Below the pieces are notes generated by a model. The model was given only the letters and a program-made list of their open reading frames with translations. It ran no database searches and had not been told where the DNA came from. The position numbers and the translations under genes are program-made. A stretch of 62,596 nucleotides of DNA from JAWXBR01 sp034440235 (GTDB taxonomy: Bacteria; Bacteroidota; Ignavibacteria; Kapaibacteriales; Kapaibacteriaceae). The stretch is taken from positions 1 to 62,596 of the forward strand of contig JAWXBR010000058.1 of the NCBI GenBank assembly GCA_034440235.1, read 5' to 3'. Of this stretch, positions 58,826 through 62,596 are shown one piece after another; position 1 is the first letter of the stretch; each line of letters opens with the position of its first letter.

Positions 58826-60199
58826 ATGATCGTCCGCAAGTTCGGTGGTACATCAGTTGCGGATGCTTCGGCGTTACGCGCAGTGCTTTCGATTTGTACA
58901 GACAATTCAACAATAGCCACGCAATCAAAAACAGACAGGCAAACAGCAACCGCGACGTCACGAGCAGCTCAACTCGTTGTGCTTAGTGCGACGTCTGGCA
59001 CGACCAATCTACTGTTTGCTCTTGCAAGAGCTGCATGTGCAGATAACCACTCAGAAATGCGCGACATACTGCTACGTGTTCGCGACAAGCACTTACAGAT
59101 TCTTGAGGATGCCGGAATCGGAGGGAATGTAGAAGTCGACAACACGCTGCAAGAACTCTCTCGGTTCGCCAACGGCATTGCACTGCTTGGTGAATGTACC
59201 GATCAGTCGTTAGACATGATGGTATCGTTTGGTGAGATGCTGAGCACGAAGATATTTGTGGCTATGTGTGTTGCGGCCGGACTCGATGCAACATGGTTTG
59301 ACGTTCGTACGGTGTTGCGAACCGACACACGTTTTACTTCTGCTGCAGCGCAGCTCGGTGCCATTCAGCCACTTGCAGAGGCACATCTAGAGCCATTGCT
59401 GGTACCAGGCGCCATCGTTGTTACCCAAGGCTACATTGGCGAAACTGCCGATGGTCGTACTACCACACTAGGTCGAGGTGGTTCTGATTATAGCGCTGCC
59501 ATACTTGGATCTGTACTCGGTGCAGATGAAATACAGATCTGGACAGATGTTAGCGGAGTGTACAGTGCCGATCCACGCCAGATTTCAGATGCGCGGCCAA
59601 TCCCACATCTCTCATTTCATGAAGTGCGCGAACTAGCCTTATATGGCGCAAAGGTTTTACATCCTGGCACAATCCTTCCGGCTATCGAGCGCTCGATACC
59701 CGTTCGCATCCTTAACACTTTTCGTCCGACAGATATCGGCACGCTCATTACCGCTGCACAGCCGCTAGATGCAGACATTCATGCGGTAACAGCACTTAAG
59801 AACTGTATACATGTTGCGGTTAACAGCAGCGCATCAAAACTTCCCTCGATTCACAAGCTCATAGAACAAAGTGTACTGCACCTTGTTTCGCTGGACGCGC
59901 ATGTACTCGTTATCTGTGTGCCCGACGAAGCGACACGCGTAGATGTAGAGGTGGCACTTGCTGGAGTACAACACGAGGCCATAGATGTTAGCATCATTGC
60001 TGCCTGCGGCCCCATGGCGTCGAGCGCAGGAATACTGTCGCGCATCACTAAAGCTCTAGCAGAAATAGACATAGTTGCAATGATGACAGGTCCGAGTGCA
60101 CTAAGCGTGTTTATTGTTTGCAGAGAGCACGATGCACCGCAAGCTCTCAATGCAATTCACTCGCTGTTACTCTCGGAAGCTTCTTCTTCGCGCAATTGA
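58826..60199 (+). CDS. lysC: Aspartate kinase
   Basis: 457 aa. Catalyses the first step of the lysine/threonine/methionine pathway. N-terminal MIVRKFGGTSV, later TTTLGRGGSDYSAAILGSVL and WTDVSGVYSADPRQ in the kinase domain, then two ACT-type regulatory segments (from about 310) for amino acid feedback. Monofunctional; not fused to homoserine dehydrogenase. The ATG at 58826 starts 1 bp after the upstream stop; the longer frame is rejected. The 3' end overlaps the convergent plsY by 43 bp. Confidence 0.95.
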   Translation: MIVRKFGGTSVADASALRAVLSICTDNSTIATQSKTDRQTATATSRAAQLVVLSATSGTTNLLFALARAACADNHSEMRDILLRVRDKHLQILEDAGIGGNVEVDNTLQELSRFANGIALLGECTDQSLDMMVSFGEMLSTKIFVAMCVAAGLDATWFDVRTVLRTDTRFTSAAAQLGAIQPLAEAHLEPLLVPGAIVVTQGYIGETADGRTTTLGRGGSDYSAAILGSVLGADEIQIWTDVSGVYSADPRQISDARPIPHLSFHEVRELALYGAKVLHPGTILPAIERSIPVRILNTFRPTDIGTLITAAQPLDADIHAVTALKNCIHVAVNSSASKLPSIHKLIEQSVLHLVSLDAHVLVICVPDEATRVDVEVALAGVQHEAIDVSIIAACGPMASSAGILSRITKALAEIDIVAMMTGPSALSVFIVCREHDAPQALNAIHSLLLSEASSSRN

Positions 60200-60810
60200 C
60201 GAAACAGCGCTTGCATCGGCCTTATATGCCTTGCAAAGATGACAATGCTGCATGCGAGTAGAAGCATGCGCATTTGTCCTGGTTGGTAAAGGGGCTGAAG
60301 GGTCGAATCTCTAAGAATCGATTCGGGTGTCGACGCAAACAGCACGGCAACTCCTATGGTACCTGCTACGGCGCCGACATGAACGTTGCGGCGAATAACA
60401 TAGTAGCCTGTTAGGTACATCACGCACCAGATTACAACAACCGCCGGATTAAGAACAGCAAACGCACCTGTTGCGGTAGCGAGACCCCTTCCGCCCCTTC
60501 CCCGAAGAAAGAGATTGTAGTTGTGTCCGAGCAGACATCCTACAACACAAAACGCCGTTGCAGCAAACCAGTCGTCGTGCATAGCGCGCGCAACGAGTAC
60601 GGCGGCCATACCCTTTAGAGCATCACCAACAAATACGAGTATACCGAGCGTGCGTTTGCCCGACACTTCGTACACATTCATAGCGCCGACATTACCAGTG
60701 CCTTCATCGGTCACGTTTTGTCCGGTAGACATGCGTAGCGCAATCCACGCGGTAGGAATGCAACCGATTAGATAGCCAAGTGCGGCCATAAATACTAAAA
60801 TCAGCGTCAT
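60157..60810 (-). CDS. plsY: PlsY-like glycerol-3-phosphate acyltransferase
   Basis: 217 aa inner-membrane acyl-phosphate:G3P acyltransferase starting phospholipid synthesis. Family motifs are present but altered: GCIPTAWIALR, DEGTGNVGAMN (usually GSGNxGATN), FVGDALKGMAAV, and GHNYNLFLRGRGGRGLAT (usually FKGGKGVAT). The Ser-to-Thr and Lys-to-Arg changes are conservative. The tail (QLREEEASESNSE) is charged and lies in the overlap with lysC. Confidence 0.85.
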   Translation of the reverse strand: MTLILVFMAALGYLIGCIPTAWIALRMSTGQNVTDEGTGNVGAMNVYEVSGKRTLGILVFVGDALKGMAAVLVARAMHDDWFAATAFCVVGCLLGHNYNLFLRGRGGRGLATATGAFAVLNPAVVVIWCVMYLTGYYVIRRNVHVGAVAGTIGVAVLFASTPESILRDSTLQPLYQPGQMRMLLLACSIVIFARHIRPMQALFRQLREEEASESNSE

Positions 60811-60874
60811 CTGTTAGTTAGCGCCATATGTTAGACTACCTTCATTGTATTTTTTGGGGCGTAGAGTAGTTAGT

Positions 60875-62596
60875 CTACTTGTTTAGTATGGTGAATTCGA
60901 CACGCCTGTTCTGTTGGCGTCCATCTTCGGTATCGTTCGTACCGACAGGACGTGTTTCGCCATACCCCTTAGCACGAAGTCTTGGTGCTGGAATCGTTTT
61001 CGAAACCAAGTAGGTTAGAACACTATTGACGCGATTCTGCGAGAGTGTCTTATTTGCGGCATCTTCGCCGACGTTATCGGTGTGTCCACCTAGCTCGATA
61101 TTCATTGCAGCATTTGCCTTTAGGAACACTACAAGCCTGTCAAGCTCTGGGAACGATTCTGCACGCAATTCATGTTTACCAAAATCAAAGAAGACATTGT
61201 TCAGACGTACTACTGCGCCATCCGCAATTGGCACGAGAAACAGATCTCGCTCTATTTCTACATACTTCTTTAATTCTTTGGCGGTGAACTGCTCGCTGAG
61301 TGGATAGAAGCCTTGCGCTTCTGCACGCACACCGTACTGCTCTCCTGCTGGGAGTGCAACGGCATACTTGCCGGTCGTTGGGTTTGAGCGAGCTAAGCCA
61401 GCTTGACGTCCACTAGGAAGAATTTCATAGCGCACAGTAGCCTCGAGCGGCTCCTTGGTTAATGCGTGGAGGACACGACCCCGCACGATGATTACTGGCT
61501 CTGGACGTGCCGCTACCGGAAGAGCGACAGAAAAAATATCGTCACTACCAAAACCACTTTTTGTCGATGAGAAATATGCCGAGTCGCCCTGTGCAGGCAC
61601 CTTGAAGAAAGCATCGGTTTCATCACTATTGATCCCCTTGCCGAGATTAAGAGGCTTCGACCAGTTCGTCCACGTATCGTCAAGTCGACGTGTTACGTAG
61701 ATGTCAGCTCCACCATATCCAGGGTGACCGATACTTGAAAAGTATAACGTTCTTCCGTCACCAGCAATGAATGGTCCGTACTCGCTGCCTTGTGTGTTCA
61801 GAACGTTGCCCATGTTTTTTGGTGTTGTCCATGTACCATCGTCCTTGCGAAAGCACACATATAAATCACGACTGCCGCGCGTATCGGCGAACTCGATCGA
61901 TGTAATGAGGACGAGACCGTCTGGAGATACGTGACTACTAGTGTATGACCCCGAATTCGACAGGTTGTCGACTATCATGTTCGTTGGAACAGCCCATCCG
62001 TCTTTCGTTCGGTTTGCTACCGAAAGCCCAGGTCCGGACGATTTGCCATTCGCATCGTACTGATTTTGTAAGACTATCGTGTTCAGATCGGGCGAGATGG
62101 TGACAGCAAAGTTCTGCGATTCGTTATTAATTGGTGGGCCGACGCTAACAGCCTTACTCCACGATCCATCTTCATTGCGCGTAGACATCCATACATCGCG
62201 TTTCTCAATTGGAGCCACATTGCCTGGGTGATAAGATCTGCTAAGCAGTAACACCGAGCCATCGGCAGAAATGCAGTTAACAATGTCGCTCGACGTATCA
62301 TTTATGGCGCGGCCAAGGTTCACGAGTTTGACTGTAGTCTCGGCATTGGCAATTGTTTGCACCGGGTCTGGCTCCCACTGACGCACCACGATATTGTCGG
62401 CTTCAAGCGTTCGGAATCCATGCACGATAAAGCCAACCCGATTGCCGTAATAGGCATAAAACGATCCGGCCATGGAAAAGACGGGTTTGTCGTTGACAAA
62501 AAATGTCATCGCATCATTGACCTTTCGGATCATTAACACGTTGTCTTGAACACCCTTCTTAATGGCGCTGTGCTCTGTCCATTTCATGAACTCGCG
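60875..62596 (-). CDS. PorE-like outer-membrane protein: PD40 beta-propeller, carboxypeptidase-regulatory domain, OmpA (5' end cut by window)
   Basis: At least 573 aa; the frame is still open at the window edge, so the first visible Met (62587) is probably internal. Order seen: a jelly-roll end (MTFFVNDKPVFSMAG; GFRTLEADNIVVRQW); PD40/WD40-like blades (LNTIVLQNQYDANGKSSG; GRTLYFSSIGHPGYGGADIY; GDSAYFSSTKSGFGSDDIFS); a carboxypeptidase-regulatory-like domain (VIIVRGRVLHALTKEPLEAT); and an OmpA domain with NIELGGHTDNVGEDAANKTL and SQNRVNSVLTYL that binds peptidoglycan. This is the order of PorE, which anchors T9SS to the cell wall. The N-terminal TPR of PorE would be outside the window or absent. 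Confidence 0.83.
   Translation of the reverse strand, partial: REFMKWTEHSAIKKGVQDNVLMIRKVNDAMTFFVNDKPVFSMAGSFYAYYGNRVGFIVHGFRTLEADNIVVRQWEPDPVQTIANAETTVKLVNLGRAINDTSSDIVNCISADGSVLLLSRSYHPGNVAPIEKRDVWMSTRNEDGSWSKAVSVGPPINNESQNFAVTISPDLNTIVLQNQYDANGKSSGPGLSVANRTKDGWAVPTNMIVDNLSNSGSYTSSHVSPDGLVLITSIEFADTRGSRDLYVCFRKDDGTWTTPKNMGNVLNTQGSEYGPFIAGDGRTLYFSSIGHPGYGGADIYVTRRLDDTWTNWSKPLNLGKGINSDETDAFFKVPAQGDSAYFSSTKSGFGSDDIFSVALPVAARPEPVIIVRGRVLHALTKEPLEATVRYEILPSGRQAGLARSNPTTGKYAVALPAGEQYGVRAEAQGFYPLSEQFTAKELKKYVEIERDLFLVPIADGAVVRLNNVFFDFGKHELRAESFPELDRLVVFLKANAAMNIELGGHTDNVGEDAANKTLSQNRVNSVLTYLVSKTIPAPRLRAKGYGETRPVGTNDTEDGRQQNRRVEFTILNK

Noticed and set aside
60825..60884. Inverted repeat TTAGACTAC ... 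GTAGTTAGTCTA between plsY and the OmpA gene as a terminator
   Set aside because: The arms are separated by about 30 nt and there is no U-tract after the stem in the gene direction.

Overview
The window looks like a chromosomal segment from a member of the Bacteroidota/Chlorobiota superphylum (FCB group). Four things seen in the sequence point that way. At least six proteins are, or look like, type IX secretion (T9SS) cargo with a C-terminal sorting domain. The clearest promoters have the Bacteroidota form (TTTG, 19-20 bp, TAnnTTTG) rather than the sigma70 form. Ribosomal protein L36 is the cysteine-free form common in Bacteroidota. A PD40-carboxypeptidase-regulatory-OmpA protein resembles T9SS-associated PorE. 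Placement in a deep lineage such as Kapabacteria or Ignavibacteria is a guess from overall gene style. Base composition is roughly balanced (not counted).

Layout. (1) 1-6.74 kb: a minus-strand MFS transporter, then a plus-strand cobalamin riboswitch in front of a secreted beta-propeller protein, a secreted arylsulfotransferase-like multidomain protein and a PAP2 phosphatase. (2) 6.76-26.6 kb, all minus strand: a near-complete str-S10-spc-alpha superoperon, read in the transcribed direction as rpsL, rpsG, fusA, tuf, rpsJ to rplQ, followed by engB and purE. tuf has its own promoter. rpsD (S4) is absent from its usual place between rpsK and rpoA, and rplQ carries a long repetitive C-terminal extension. 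(3) 26.8-35.8 kb: two secreted proteins of unknown function, a second EF-G of mitochondrial EFG1-like type with a structured leader, an MFS exporter with a repeat-encoded N-terminus, a Na+/H+:dicarboxylate symporter, and a secreted beta-helix/histidine-phosphatase fusion. (4) 35.9-47.5 kb, minus strand: the tRNA(Tyr-Gly-Thr-Trp)-secE-nusG-rplKAJL-rpoBC operon with its promoter, an rplL-rpoB attenuator-like hairpin and a terminator after rpoC. (5) 47.6-62.6 kb: carA with a repeat-encoded interdomain insert, a divergent HNH nuclease, a glycoside-hydrolase-like T9SS protein, a DUF1501/DUF1800 pair, a YfhO-family membrane protein, a small unknown protein, aspartate kinase, a PlsY-like acyltransferase, and a PorE-like OmpA protein cut by the window end.

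How the parts relate. Most of the window is translation and transcription machinery in one co-directional block. The accessory genes are mainly envelope and secretion functions. The most interesting accessory unit is the B12-riboswitch locus, where a T9SS-exported beta-propeller sits where other Bacteroidota place the BtuG lipoprotein. A second theme is in-frame minisatellite growth inside or at the edge of otherwise conserved genes (rplQ, an MFS exporter, carA, and the 3' end of the DUF1501 gene). No rRNA, insertion sequence, prophage or CRISPR array was seen. No gene-free stretch exceeds 300 bp; the longest, 1283-1564, is filled by the riboswitch.
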